This document shows positions 15,835 to 25,810 of a stretch of 64,000 bases of DNA, in pieces. The notes under the pieces are model-generated. The model made no database searches, was not told the origin of the DNA, and was given only the letters and a program-made list of their open reading frames with translations. The stretch's first letter is position 1. Each line of letters begins with the position of its first letter. The position numbers were made by a program, and so were the translations under genes. This DNA comes from Fen-1258 sp947085815 (lineage in GTDB: Bacteria; Bacteroidota; Ignavibacteria; Ignavibacteriales; Melioribacteraceae): NCBI GenBank assembly GCA_947085815.1, contig CAMTXU010000008.1, positions 1-64,000 on the forward strand, in the 5' to 3' direction.

Positions 15835-16176
15835 ATGTCCCGACTTGTACTAGTAGATCAAATTATTGTGGGTATGGAGTTAGAACAAGCCGTAAAAAAC
15901 AGATACGGCCAACTACTTCTATCAGCGCAGACTCGGTTAGAAGAAAAGCATAAAAAAGTTTTAAGAACCTGGGGGATCACATCGGTCTATATAAAAGAAG
16001 ATATTGACACTTCAATAGATTTGCAATCATCCGACAGTCAAAAGACTGAAGAATTGAAACAGTTAATCCAGCGGTTTCAATGGAGTCCCAGAAATCCCAA
16101 CGAAGAAGATCTGTTTGAAATGGTTTTATTGAAAGTATTAGCATCAAATAAATGCTCAGGAAGCGGCAATTTATGA
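15835..16176 (+). CDS. Small accessory protein of the HDOD/kinase operon
   Basis: A 113-residue soluble protein. Its first 55 residues (IIVGMELEQAVKNRYGQLLL, then LEEKHKKVLRTWGI) resemble the short strand-helix domain often fused in front of HDOD or HD-GYP output domains (GMxLAxDVxNxxGxLLLxxGxxLTExH, from memory). Here it is a separate gene. The C-terminal half is charged and helical. It overlaps the HDOD gene by four bases (ATGA), so the two proteins probably work as partners in a signalling complex. No catalytic residues are seen. Confidence 0.65.
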   Translation: MSRLVLVDQIIVGMELEQAVKNRYGQLLLSAQTRLEEKHKKVLRTWGITSVYIKEDIDTSIDLQSSDSQKTEELKQLIQRFQWSPRNPNEEDLFEMVLLKVLASNKCSGSGNL

Positions 16177-17021
16177 AGTCTATAGAAAAATTAATAGCCG
16201 GCATTAATAATTTACCAACGTTACCAACGGTTTTTGCAACTCTATCGGAAGCGATTGAAGATCCAAGAGTCTCAATAGAAAAATTGGCGGAAATAATTTC
16301 TTCAGATCAAGCCTCTGCATTTAAAGTTTTGAAAGTAGCCAATTCATCATTTTATGGTTTCCGGGGAAAAATAGATACTATCTCGCAAGCAATTTTATAC
16401 ATCGGCTTTAATGAAGTGAGAAACATTGTTTTTGCGCTTTCAGTTATGAATGTTTTTTCCAGAGATAAGCGGCTGCCGAATTACAGTCCAACAGATTTAT
16501 GGGCTCATTCAATTGGAGTTGGAATTATAACAAGATTTATAGGTAAAGGAATAGGCGAAAGAAAAGTAGAAAATTTTTTTCTTGCGGGAATACTCCACGA
16601 TATTGGAAAAATTATTCTACTGGAATTTGCCAATGAAGAATATTCTTCGGTTTTAAGATTGGTAGAATCAAAAAATTGTTCTATGGTAGAAGCCGAGTTA
16701 GAGGTGTTTGGTATGGATCACGCTCGTGTAGGTCAAATGCTCGCCGAAAAATGGAAACTGCCTTCCGCAATACAAAAAACCATTCTTCATCATCACAATG
16801 GTGTAATCGAAAATGAGAATAATATAATAGTTGCTTCGGTTCATATTGCAAATATCGCAGCAAGAATGTTAGGACTGGGATATTCCGGGGACAATCATTT
16901 TTCAGAGCCAAATTTGAGAGCATGGGACATATTAAAAATCCCTCCCGGATATTTCGCATCAATCTATAAACAAGTAATTGAGACGTATGATCATACAATA
17001 AGAATAATGTTAGTAGAGTAA
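16173..17021 (+). CDS. HDOD-domain signalling protein
   Basis: A 282-residue HDOD protein: INNLPTLPTVFATLSEAI at the start, SSDQASAFKVLKVANSSFYG, IGFNEVRNIVFALSV, and an HD-like AGILHDIGKIIL segment, followed by ILHHHNG. HDOD domains are usually non-enzymatic relatives of HD phosphohydrolases that act in c-di-GMP, chemotaxis or stress signalling. I chose ATG 16173 because it overlaps the upstream stop (ATGA) and follows AGGAAG. Its own stop overlaps the kinase start (TAATG). The three genes therefore form a tightly coupled signalling operon. Confidence 0.85.
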   Translation: MKSIEKLIAGINNLPTLPTVFATLSEAIEDPRVSIEKLAEIISSDQASAFKVLKVANSSFYGFRGKIDTISQAILYIGFNEVRNIVFALSVMNVFSRDKRLPNYSPTDLWAHSIGVGIITRFIGKGIGERKVENFFLAGILHDIGKIILLEFANEEYSSVLRLVESKNCSMVEAELEVFGMDHARVGQMLAEKWKLPSAIQKTILHHHNGVIENENNIIVASVHIANIAARMLGLGYSGDNHFSEPNLRAWDILKIPPGYFASIYKQVIETYDHTIRIMLVE

Positions 17022-19156
17022 TGGAAGAACCAATAAAAAATAACGCACACATTTCATACTTTGAAACAATTGCGTCTTATAACTCAATTGCCTTGCAAAA
17101 TAAATCCAACTATGAAGTTATTCTTGAAGGATTAAATGTTTATCTCACTTTAACAGGGTGTAACAGCGCTACTCTTTTTTCAATTGACCCAAATTCTTTC
17201 GAATTCTACTATAAAACATCTACCGCGCTTCATCTAGAAAATTCATTAAATCGACTGTTCGACAAATTAGTTGATCAAGGTGCAATTGCCGGAGCTTTGA
17301 GAATCAGCAATATTATTGAATATGAATTATGCGAAGATGACGGCACAAAAAATTATTGCCTAATTGTGCCTTTGATTGTTCCCTCCGGAATAATAGGATT
17401 AATTATTCTAACTGCACCACTTCCTATAATGCGGGATACTCTTCTTATCGATTTCTGCCGGATGCATGCCAACAATTTTGCTCTGATTATTAATAACAGC
17501 TCTCTTAATTATGAATTGCAACAGTTAAAAGAGAATATGGAACAGACAATTGCGTTGCGGACAAATGATTTTGTAAAGAACACAAGAGAAGTGAAAAGAA
17601 TACTTGATTCAATTCATACCGGAGTAATTATTGTTAACAAGTACTCTGGTATGATTACAGACGCAAATTTTTTGGCAGTGTATACGGTCGGCATTTCAAA
17701 AGAACAGTTCATCGGGAAAAAAATTGAAGATTATTTTTTCTTTCACCATGCTGGGAAATTTTCTAACAAAATAGTCGACCGGCAAGAAGGATTGCTGAGA
17801 AGAAATAACGGAACACTGATTCCTATCATCAGGACACAGGCAGAGGTTTCTCTTGGCGGGACCGACTTTATAATAGAAAGCTTTATCGATATTTCCGAAC
17901 GGAAAAAAATGGAGGATGCTCTTCAAAAAGCTCATTTCGAACTTGAAAGACGAGTCGAGGAAAGAACCTCTCAACTTTCAAAAGCCAACAAAACTCTCGA
18001 AGCAGAAATATTAGCTAGAGAAAAAGCCGAAGCGGATATTTTAAAACTCTATTGGGCTGTCGCTCAAAGTCCGGTTGCAATTTTAATTACCGACCTGACA
18101 GGCATAATTGAATATGTTAATGATAAATTTATAGAAATGACCGGATACAAATTTGAAGAAGCCGTCGGCTCAAATCCCAGAATATTAAAATCAGGTTATT
18201 TGACCGATCAGTATTACAAATCTCTCTGGGATACGTTGCAGAATGAGGGTGAATGGAAAGGCGAGCATCAAAACAAAAAGAAGAACGGAGATCTCTATTG
18301 GGTTTCCGCCTTTATTTGTCCTATCAGAAACAAAGAGGGAGATGTTACTCATTACCTTGGAATTCAAGAGGATATTACCGACAAAAAACAGATTTTGAAT
18401 GAATTGGTAATTGCAAAAGAGAAAGCGGAAGAATCAGATAGAATGAAATCTACTCTTCTTTCCAATATGAGTCATGAATTCCGTACCCCGCTGATAGGAA
18501 TTTTGGGATTCTCCAATTTCTTGATTGAAGAATTACAAAATCCTGATCAAGTAGAAATGGTGAGAGCTATTGAACAATCCGGCAAAAGATTATTAACTGC
18601 ACTCGATGGAGTACTTAGTTTATCGGAAATGGAGGCAATAGAATCTTCCTTAAAAGTCAAAAAAATTAACTTAGCCAACCATATGAGCGATTTAGTTATA
18701 TCACATCTGAGAACCGCAAAAGAGAAAAAACTCGAATTCATCATGAAAATTAAAAATGATCAACTTTTTGTTTCAATTGATGTTGTCCTTTTGAAAAAAA
18801 GTTTATCCTACATTATTGATAATGCCATCAAATTCACAGATGACGGTTCGATTACAATTATTGCAGATAAAAAAGAAGTTGCAGGAATAGAGTGGGTTAC
18901 TATAGAAGTAATTGACACAGGGATTGGAATTAATGAGTACGATCAAAAAATTATCTTTGATGCTTTCAGGCAAGCGAGCGAAGGATTTACAAGAAATTAT
19001 GAAGGCTGTGGACTTGGCTTAACTATTTCCAAAAAAATGATTGAACTTTTGCATGGCAGAGTAACAATTCTCAGCGAACTATCAAAAGGATCTGCATTTA
19101 CAATCTGGCTGCCCGCTGTTGAAGAAAAAGAAAGAGTTACACAAACAATTTCTTAA
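17021..19156 (+). CDS. Cytoplasmic PAS sensor histidine kinase
   Basis: A 711-residue kinase without obvious membrane segments. The N-terminal 170 residues look like a GAF-type sensor (LTLTGCNSATLFSID). Then come a coiled coil, a PAS domain (about 190-300), a second coiled coil (ALQKAHFELERRVEERTSQL), another PAS with a PAC tail (about 336-460), a HisKA domain with phospho-acceptor His485 in SNMSHEFRTP, and a HATPase with N box DNAIKF (Asn601), G1 box DTGIGI (Asp632) and GCGLGLTISKK. It should autophosphorylate in response to an internal ligand or redox cue. No response regulator is encoded next to it, so its partner lies elsewhere or is the HDOD protein. Confidence 0.88.
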   Translation: MEEPIKNNAHISYFETIASYNSIALQNKSNYEVILEGLNVYLTLTGCNSATLFSIDPNSFEFYYKTSTALHLENSLNRLFDKLVDQGAIAGALRISNIIEYELCEDDGTKNYCLIVPLIVPSGIIGLIILTAPLPIMRDTLLIDFCRMHANNFALIINNSSLNYELQQLKENMEQTIALRTNDFVKNTREVKRILDSIHTGVIIVNKYSGMITDANFLAVYTVGISKEQFIGKKIEDYFFFHHAGKFSNKIVDRQEGLLRRNNGTLIPIIRTQAEVSLGGTDFIIESFIDISERKKMEDALQKAHFELERRVEERTSQLSKANKTLEAEILAREKAEADILKLYWAVAQSPVAILITDLTGIIEYVNDKFIEMTGYKFEEAVGSNPRILKSGYLTDQYYKSLWDTLQNEGEWKGEHQNKKKNGDLYWVSAFICPIRNKEGDVTHYLGIQEDITDKKQILNELVIAKEKAEESDRMKSTLLSNMSHEFRTPLIGILGFSNFLIEELQNPDQVEMVRAIEQSGKRLLTALDGVLSLSEMEAIESSLKVKKINLANHMSDLVISHLRTAKEKKLEFIMKIKNDQLFVSIDVVLLKKSLSYIIDNAIKFTDDGSITIIADKKEVAGIEWVTIEVIDTGIGINEYDQKIIFDAFRQASEGFTRNYEGCGLGLTISKKMIELLHGRVTILSELSKGSAFTIWLPAVEEKERVTQTIS

Positions 19157-19273
19157 AACAGATTATTAATATCTCATTACTTTCAATGCAACCGTTTTAT
19201 GCTCATCCCATGATGATAAGCTCATCCAAATTATAAGTTGGCATTCTCCCTTTTCCCTTTCTTAATTAAGTTA

Positions 19274-19282
19274 TATTTTTGC
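19274..19282 (+). promoter_or_regulatory. -7 promoter box before tricorn-like gene
   Basis: TATTTTTGC matches the Bacteroidota TAnnTTTG(C/T) -7 element and lies 25 bases before the ATG at 19307, a normal leader length. The -33 element is not clear. Confidence 0.4.
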
Positions 19283-19306
19283 TCAAACAACATTCCAGAG
19301 GTTTTG

Positions 19307-22300
19307 ATGAAACGAATTACTTTCTTCATTTCTTTTTTCCTTCTTTCTTTGACCATTATTAACTCTCAAAACAATTCTCTCCTTCTCCGCTTCCCAACAC
19401 TAAACAATGATGGCACCAAAATCGCTTTCTCTTATCAAGGTGATATCTGGACAGTTCCATCATCCGGCGGAAGAGCTACGCGATTAACAATTAATGAATC
19501 TTATGAGGGGAATCCGCAATTCAGTCCCGACGGAAAACAGATTGCTTTTTCCGGTGCACGGTATGGAAACAATGACATATTTGTTATGCCTGCCGATGGA
19601 GGAACTCCAAAACGATTAACTTTTCATTCAGCTTCGGATAATATTTCCAGTTGGACAAAGGACGGCAACATTTTGTTCAGCACATCAAGAGAATTTAACC
19701 AGATAGAAAGACCGCAAGAGATTTATTCCATCTCTTCTAAAGGTGGAACAGAATCACGCATCATGGACGTAGTTGGATTTGAACCGATAATCTCTCCCGA
19801 TGGAAGATTCATAGCATTTGTACGCGGCGATATCAATCCAATCCATAGGAAAGATTATACCGGACCATCAGCTAGAACTTTATGGCTTTATGATATTTCT
19901 AATAAAAAATATATTCAAATACCCGGCTTTGAAACAAACAATATTAATCCGCAATGGGGAGATTCCAGAACAATCTACTTTTTAAGTTCTGTAAGCGGCG
20001 AGTATAACTTATATAAAATCAAGATTTTCGAAGATGGCAAAGCGGTTTCAAAACCTGAACAAATTACCAAGTTCTGGGAATCCATCCCTTCGGGAAAAGA
20101 CTATTCCATTAGGTCTTTCGGAATATCAGGTGACGGCACCACAATCGTATTCGAAAAGGATAAAAATATTTACTCGATGAAAACTTCAGGAGGTTCTCCT
20201 CAAAAAGTTGATATTCAGATTAGCGCAGATGACCGCTTCGACCCGATCGAGTTCAAAACATTTACAAATAACGCCAGCGATTATTCGGTATCACCAAACG
20301 GAAAATTGATTGCGTTCGTAATACGCGGTGAAGTTTTTGTTAAAGAAGCTGATAAAGACAAAAGCAGAAGCGTTAATTTATCGGACAGTCCATTTAGAGA
20401 TATGGATGTTGCCTGGTTAAACGATACCACATTAGTATTTACATCAGACCGCGAAGACAACAATTTTGAAATGTACATGGTGATGTCTGCCGACAAATCT
20501 CAGCCGAATATTTTTAAGTCACTCAAACATCAAATCACCCGGTTGACAAAAACAGATGAGGATGAATCTTCTCCCGTAATTTCAAATGACGGAAAAAAGA
20601 TCGCTTATGTAAAAGGATTGGACAAAAAAGAATTTGTGGTCGCAGATATTTCAGCGGATGGAAAACTGAGCGGCGAAAAAATACTACTGAACGGATGGGC
20701 ATCTCCAAACAGCTTCAGCTGGAGTCCCGATAACAAGTGGCTTGCTTATGCTATAGATGATCTTTATTTCAATACTGAAGTTTTTATTCATGCTGCCGAT
20801 AATTTTTCTAAACCTGTAAACATTAGTATGCACCCGCGTGATGATTCAAACCCATTCTGGAGCTCTGATGGATCTAAGCTTGGTTTCATCTCTGCGCGTA
20901 ACAACCGAAATTCAGATATCTGGTTCGTCTGGTTGAAAAAAGATGATTGGGAAAAAACTAAATCGGATTGGGATGAAAAAGAGCCCGCTAAAGAAGAAAA
21001 GACCGGTGAAAAGTCAAATGTGAAAAGTGAAAAGAAAGACAGTATGAAAGTAAAGTTGATCAAAATTGATTTTGAAAATATTCATGAACGTGTTGTTCAA
21101 GTAACAAATTTTCCGGGAGATGAAAATAATCTTGTAATTTCAAAAGATGGAGAAACATTTTATTACACCGGAAACAGCAGCACAGCAAAGGGACGTGATC
21201 TTTACAGCATTAAATGGGATGGAAAAGATCTCAAAGAAATCACCAAAGGCGGTTCAAATCCCGGCGGAGTTACAATAGACCGTGAAGGAAAATATTTATA
21301 CTATACTAAAACCGGAGGCTCTCTCAGCCGGCAAGATTTAAAAGCGGATAAAACCGAAGCGCTTCCCTACTCCGCAAAAATGAAAATTGATTATACTGCG
21401 GAGAGAGAACAAATTTTTGAAGAAGCCTGGCGCACAATTAGAGATGGATTTTACGATCCGCAATTTCATGGCAAAGACTGGAATGCTCTTCACGATAAGT
21501 ATAAAGAGATGTGTGTGATTGCCTCAACAACCAATGATTTTGCAGAAATGTTCAATTTCTTGCTCGGAGAGTTGAATTCAAGCCATCAAAGATTTACCGC
21601 GCCTGAACGAGCCGAAACTCAGAAAGATGCTACCGGTCTGCTTGGTGTTGAATTAATTCCAACAAAGGATGGAATGAAAGTAGTGAGAGTTATTCCAAAC
21701 TCACCGGCAGATAAAACATCAAGCAAATTATATGTTGATGATGTTATAACCGGGTGTGACGGAAATAAATTTAATGAAGAAGAAAATTTCTATTCATTCC
21801 TCAATACCACAGTTGATGAGAAAACACTTCTCACAGTTAAGGGCAAAGATGGAAAAGAGAGAGAAGTTGCAATTAGACCAGTAGCCAGTGAGCGTCAGCT
21901 GCTGTATCAAGAATGGGTTCTTGATAGAAAAAAACTTGTTGATAAATATTCTAAAGGAAGATTGGGCTATATCCATATTCAAGGAATGGATATGCCCAGC
22001 TTCGAAGTTTTTGAACGTGAATTGACCGCGGCAGGTTACGGTAAAGAGGGCTTGCTGGTTGACGTCCGATACAACGGCGGTGGATCGACAACCGATTATC
22101 TTATGACTGTTCTTAACTATAAACAACACGCTTACACTATTCCGCGCGGCACCAGCGATAATCTTGAAAAAGATAAATTAAAATTCCGTGAGTATTATCC
22201 CACCGGAGAGCGGTTAGTATTTGCCGCATGGACAAAACCATCTATCGCTCTTTGCAATGAAGGAAGTTATTCCAATGCCGAAATCTTTTCCCATGCGTAT

Positions 22301-22567
22301 AAAACTTTAGGAATAGGAAAGTTGGTTGGTCTTCCTACAAACGGTTCAGTAATTTCAACCGGGGGTAAAGGATTAATTGATGGATCATTTGTTAGACTAC
22401 CGGGCAGAGGCTGGTTCGTAAAAGCAACGGATAAAAATCAAGAGCTCGGTCCAGCCGTACCGGATATTATAGTTAATAATTCACTCGATTGGATCGCGCG
22501 CGGTGTGGATGAACAACTTAAAGCCGCCGTTGATGAATTGTTAAAAGAGATTGATACGAAAAAATAA
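19307..22567 (+). CDS. Tricorn-like protease, periplasmic (S41 family)
   Basis: A 1086-residue exported protease. A signal peptide (MKRITFFISFFLLSLTIINS) is followed by WD40-like/PD40 propeller repeats (FSPDGKQIAFSGARYGNNDI, VSPNGKLIAFV), a Lys/Glu-rich linker (residues about 545-590), a helical C1 region (EEAWRTIRDGFYDPQFHGKD), a PDZ domain (GLLGVELIPTKDGMKVVRVI) and a C2 tail-specific-protease core (LLVDVRYNGGG, then NEGSYSNAEIF with the likely nucleophile Ser near residue 989). Family members trim peptides to short oligopeptides. I chose ATG 19307 because it opens the signal peptide and follows AGAGG. A second, frameshifted tricorn gene lies at 47693-50984. Confidence 0.88.
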   Translation: MKRITFFISFFLLSLTIINSQNNSLLLRFPTLNNDGTKIAFSYQGDIWTVPSSGGRATRLTINESYEGNPQFSPDGKQIAFSGARYGNNDIFVMPADGGTPKRLTFHSASDNISSWTKDGNILFSTSREFNQIERPQEIYSISSKGGTESRIMDVVGFEPIISPDGRFIAFVRGDINPIHRKDYTGPSARTLWLYDISNKKYIQIPGFETNNINPQWGDSRTIYFLSSVSGEYNLYKIKIFEDGKAVSKPEQITKFWESIPSGKDYSIRSFGISGDGTTIVFEKDKNIYSMKTSGGSPQKVDIQISADDRFDPIEFKTFTNNASDYSVSPNGKLIAFVIRGEVFVKEADKDKSRSVNLSDSPFRDMDVAWLNDTTLVFTSDREDNNFEMYMVMSADKSQPNIFKSLKHQITRLTKTDEDESSPVISNDGKKIAYVKGLDKKEFVVADISADGKLSGEKILLNGWASPNSFSWSPDNKWLAYAIDDLYFNTEVFIHAADNFSKPVNISMHPRDDSNPFWSSDGSKLGFISARNNRNSDIWFVWLKKDDWEKTKSDWDEKEPAKEEKTGEKSNVKSEKKDSMKVKLIKIDFENIHERVVQVTNFPGDENNLVISKDGETFYYTGNSSTAKGRDLYSIKWDGKDLKEITKGGSNPGGVTIDREGKYLYYTKTGGSLSRQDLKADKTEALPYSAKMKIDYTAEREQIFEEAWRTIRDGFYDPQFHGKDWNALHDKYKEMCVIASTTNDFAEMFNFLLGELNSSHQRFTAPERAETQKDATGLLGVELIPTKDGMKVVRVIPNSPADKTSSKLYVDDVITGCDGNKFNEEENFYSFLNTTVDEKTLLTVKGKDGKEREVAIRPVASERQLLYQEWVLDRKKLVDKYSKGRLGYIHIQGMDMPSFEVFERELTAAGYGKEGLLVDVRYNGGGSTTDYLMTVLNYKQHAYTIPRGTSDNLEKDKLKFREYYPTGERLVFAAWTKPSIALCNEGSYSNAEIFSHAYKTLGIGKLVGLPTNGSVISTGGKGLIDGSFVRLPGRGWFVKATDKNQELGPAVPDIIVNNSLDWIARGVDEQLKAAVDELLKEIDTKK

Positions 22568-22597
22568 GAAAGAGAATCGTTAATAGATCAAACATGT

Positions 22598-22630
22598 GGA
22601 AGGGTCGCACAGACCCTTCCTTTCTTTTAA
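22598..22630 (+). terminator. Rho-independent terminator after tricorn-like gene
   Basis: A perfect 9-bp stem (GGAAGGGTC/GACCCTTCC) closes a GCACA loop and is followed by TTTCTTTT, 30 bases after the stop codon. Confidence 0.9.
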
Positions 22631-22778
22631 ATAGGTTCACAACAAATATCCGCACTTCAAAAAATATTTTTACCAGATAGAATAATAAAAGTTAGCGATC
22701 CAACACGAAAGATTACAGAATTCTTCATTAATTTTGCGGGTGTTTTGCTAACAGACGATTTTTATTTATTTTTACGCC

Positions 22779-22851
22779 GCACCCATAGCTCAGTTGGTAG
22801 AGCATATGACTCTTAATCATCAGGTCGGGGGTTCGAGTCCCCCTGGGTGCA
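22779..22851 (+). tRNA. tRNA-Lys (anticodon CTT)
   Basis: The sequence folds as a full cloverleaf: acceptor GCACCCA/TGGGTGC, D arm GCTCAGTTGGTAGAGC, anticodon loop CTCTTAA with CTT, and T arm GGGGG-TTCGAGT-CCCCC. The CCA end is not encoded. It reads AAG codons. A terminator follows immediately. Confidence 0.95.
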
Positions 22852-22853
22852 CT

Positions 22854-22890
22854 AAAACTCTCAATTCACAAATGTGGTTGAGAGTTTTTT
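22854..22890 (+). terminator. Terminator of tRNA-Lys
   Basis: AAAACTCTCAA pairs with TTGAGAGTTTT around a small inner hairpin (CACAAATGTG) and ends in a run of T, three bases after the tRNA. Confidence 0.85.
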
Positions 22891-22985
22891 GTTTGTCGCC
22901 ACCATTTTATCTATCTAAATCTTTCAATATACTTGCTACTGTATATTTGCAAATTTCACACTCCAAAATTTTTGAGGAATAATTA

Positions 22986-23848
22986 ATGACTTCTTCCACT
23001 CCGGCATCTTCGACAATTCAAGCCGGCAATAACCAACAAAATTATACTTTTGCTTTAACAGTTCTTACGTCACTCTTTTTTATGTGGGGATTTATTACAT
23101 ACTTGAATGATATTTTAATTCCGCATCTCAAAACGATCTTTACACTGAACTACACTCAAGTAATGCTTATTCAATTTAGTTTTTTCACCGCGTACGCAAT
23201 CGTTTCAATACCGACTGGAATTCTTGTTGAAAAGATTGGATATAAAAATGGAATAGTAATAGGATTGGTGACTGCCGGTATTGGGTGTTTGCTGTTTTAT
23301 CCTGCCGCTGGCTATCAATCTTACATTATGTTTTTAGGAGCGTTGTTTGTTCTTGCATCCGGTATAACTCTTCTTCAAGCTGCAGCTAATCCTTATGTAG
23401 AGATATTAGGAAAACCGGAAAATATGTTTCGTTCTATTGGGGCGGAGCTATGGTAGGTAGATTTATCGGCTCGGCGGTTCAAAGAAAAATAAATCCCGCA
23501 AAGGTTTTAATCTTTAATTCATTTTTTGCCGCGTTGTTGGTTGTAGTCTCAAGGCTTACATCGGGACATGTTGCTATGTGGGCAATTCTTGCTGCTGGAT
23601 TATTTATCTCAATTATGCTTCCGGCAATCTTCACGCTCGCGATAGACAGACTTGGTAAACACATTGGGCAAGCCTCGGGTATTTTGTGTACGGCTATAGG
23701 CGGAGTTATACTTCTTGTAGTTCAAGGATTCTTCGCGGATAATATCGGGATTCATCACGCGTTTTTTGTTCCCGTACTCTGTTATCTTTACGTTGCCTAT
23801 TATGGAATGAAGGGACACAAACCATCTTATTTAACTGCTAAGGCTTAA
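22986..23848 (+). pseudogene. Sugar MFS transporter (FucP-like) with internal deletion
   Basis: Two overlapping frames together encode the two ends of a FucP-type sugar:H+ symporter. The first (22986-23456) covers the N-terminal membrane segments up to QAAANPYVEILGKPENMF, then runs out of frame to a stop. The second frame gives WGGAMVGRFIGSA and the last four or so membrane segments. In intact relatives roughly 130-150 residues lie between these motifs and are absent here; the junction is near 23425-23432 and out of frame. The transporter cannot be functional as written. It directly precedes an intact ROK sugar kinase, so it was probably the uptake partner for that kinase. Genuine decay and assembly collapse are both possible. 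Confidence 0.85.
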
Positions 23849-23851
23849 TAA

Positions 23852-24820
23852 ATGAAAAAGAAAATTGTAATTGGAATTGATCTTGGTGGGACAAACACAT
23901 CAATCGGATTTGTTGATGCCGAAGGAAAATGTATTTGTGAATCTTCTATATCTACGCTGGCTGAACAGGGAGCTGAAAAATTATTTGAAAGATCATTCGC
24001 CGAGTGTGACAGATCATTTAAAAAATTTGAAACCGATTTTGAAATTGTAGGAATTGGAATTGGCGCGCCAAACGGAAATTATTATAAAGGCACAATTGAA
24101 TCTCCACCGAATTTGAATTGGGAATATGTAAATGTTCTCGACATCGTAAAAAAATATTCTTCACTTCCCTGCGCAGTTACAAATGACGCTAACGCCGCCG
24201 CCTTAGGCGAAATGTTATTCGGAGCAGCAAAGGGAATGAAAAATTTTATTTTAATTACTCTCGGCACCGGACTCGGCAGTGGTATTGTTGTAAATGGAGA
24301 ACTTGTTTATGGCGCCGACGGATTTGCCGGAGAGATCGGACATACAATAGTTGATCCGAACGGACGCGAGTGCGGCTGCGGCAGAAAAGGATGTCTTGAG
24401 ACTTATGCCTCAGCCACAGGTATCCGGCGTACTGTATATGAATTAATCGGCACAACAAATCTTCAAAGCGAGCTTCGAAGTATTAGTTTCGAACAACTCT
24501 CGGCTAAAGATATTGCTGATGCGGCAAACCGCGGTGACAAACTTGCGCTTAAAGCATTTGATTACACCGCGAATATTCTCGGCTTAAAACTAGCGGATTC
24601 GATAGCTCATTTAAGTCCGGAGGCGATAATTCTCTTTGGCGGGCTGGCTCTGGCTGGAGATTTAATATTTCCTCTTACGAAACGTTATATGGAAGAATAC
24701 ATGCTGAATATTTTCAGAAATAAAGTAAAACTTCTTCCATCGGCTTTGCCTGGTGCCGGCGCGGCGGTTCTCGGTGCAGGCGCATTAATTTGGAATCAGC
24801 TTAGGAAAAATCATGTGTAG
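23852..24820 (+). CDS. ROK-family sugar kinase (glucokinase-like)
   Basis: A 322-residue ROK kinase with the phosphate-binding IGIDLGGTNTSIGF start, the catalytic-type Asp in TNDANAAALGE, ITLGTGLGSGIVV, and the zinc-binding CGCGRKGCLE motif. It should phosphorylate glucose or a related hexose with ATP in the cytoplasm. It begins three bases after the broken FucP-like transporter, forming a sugar uptake-and-activation pair in which only the kinase is intact. Length and motifs are normal for the family. Exact substrate (glucose, mannose, fructose or an N-acetyl sugar) cannot be read from the sequence. Confidence 0.88.
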   Translation: MKKKIVIGIDLGGTNTSIGFVDAEGKCICESSISTLAEQGAEKLFERSFAECDRSFKKFETDFEIVGIGIGAPNGNYYKGTIESPPNLNWEYVNVLDIVKKYSSLPCAVTNDANAAALGEMLFGAAKGMKNFILITLGTGLGSGIVVNGELVYGADGFAGEIGHTIVDPNGRECGCGRKGCLETYASATGIRRTVYELIGTTNLQSELRSISFEQLSAKDIADAANRGDKLALKAFDYTANILGLKLADSIAHLSPEAIILFGGLALAGDLIFPLTKRYMEEYMLNIFRNKVKLLPSALPGAGAAVLGAGALIWNQLRKNHV

Positions 24821-24860
24821 AATTTATTTTTTTTTTCTTACCAAGAAAGAACGCTAAGAC

Positions 24861-25739
24861 CTAGGGTATGTCATTACCTTTTGAAGCCACCCAAATTCTA
24901 AACCATTCCTCGCGAGTTAAAATTATTTCCAATCCTTTAACTGCGGATTTAACTCTTTCAATCTTTCCGCTTCCCAATACAACAATAAAATTTACAGGGT
25001 GAACCAACAGCCATGCTGCTGCCACCGCATCAATTCCAACTTGATGGTTATGTGCAATCTCATTTAAAACATTTCTAACACGTATTGCCTGCTCACTGTT
25101 TTCCCAAAATACTTTACCTCCGGCAAACGGAGACCAAACCATTGGCGATACACGCCTCTCATACAGATAATCTACGTTTCCATTATCAAAATGTTCCGTG
25201 CTAAGTACGGATACTTCAATTTGATTTGTCGAGAGAGGAAAATCCAAACGTGATTGAAGCAAAGAAAATTGATGAGGCAAAAAATTGGAAACGCCGAAGT
25301 GCAATACTTTTCCCGATTTTTTCAATTCATAAAAAGCCTCGGCAGCTTTATCAGCATTCATTAGTGGATCGGGGCGGTGAATGAGAAGAAGATCAATATA
25401 ATCGGTGTTCAAATTTTGCAGCGAGCGTTCCACCGATTTAATAATATGTGATTTTGTCGTATCATAACAGTGCATCGTATGATCGGGAAATTTGGGAGAT
25501 GCCAATTTTATACCGCACTTGGTTACTATTTGCATTTTTTGTCTAAGCGATGGAGTTTCTTTCAGCACATTCCCGAAAATATTTTCGCATTCGTATCCGC
25601 CGTAGATATCGGCATGATCGAAAGATGTAATTCCTAGTTCGAGTGATTGAGTTACTAAATTGTATAGCTGCTGTGTTGAATACTTCCACTCTTTTGCACG
25701 CCAGAGACCAAGAGCAAGTCTTGAAAGATTCAATTCCAT
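24861..25739 (-). CDS. Aldo/keto reductase (YdhF-like)
   Basis: A 292-residue TIM-barrel oxidoreductase. The catalytic tetrad is visible: Asp41 and Tyr46 in FDHADIYGGYE, Lys74 in IVTKCG and His121 in LLLIHRPD. The LIHRPD motif and GVSNFLPHQF segment place it in the YdhF branch of NADPH-dependent aldo/keto reductases. The physiological substrate is unknown. It is a single gene converging on the ROK kinase gene and divergent from the MEMO gene. Confidence 0.85.
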   Translation of the reverse strand: MELNLSRLALGLWRAKEWKYSTQQLYNLVTQSLELGITSFDHADIYGGYECENIFGNVLKETPSLRQKMQIVTKCGIKLASPKFPDHTMHCYDTTKSHIIKSVERSLQNLNTDYIDLLLIHRPDPLMNADKAAEAFYELKKSGKVLHFGVSNFLPHQFSLLQSRLDFPLSTNQIEVSVLSTEHFDNGNVDYLYERRVSPMVWSPFAGGKVFWENSEQAIRVRNVLNEIAHNHQVGIDAVAAAWLLVHPVNFIVVLGSGKIERVKSAVKGLEIILTREEWFRIWVASKGNDIP

Positions 25740-25810
25740 TGTTTCTCCAATAAATCTATTTGACGATATGTAATATAGTGTTTAGATTGAATTAGTTTTT
25801 AAAGAGATTA

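Noticed and set aside
22794..22982. 62-codon plus-strand frame across the tRNA
   Set aside because: It lies over tRNA-Lys and its terminator and has no protein-like features.
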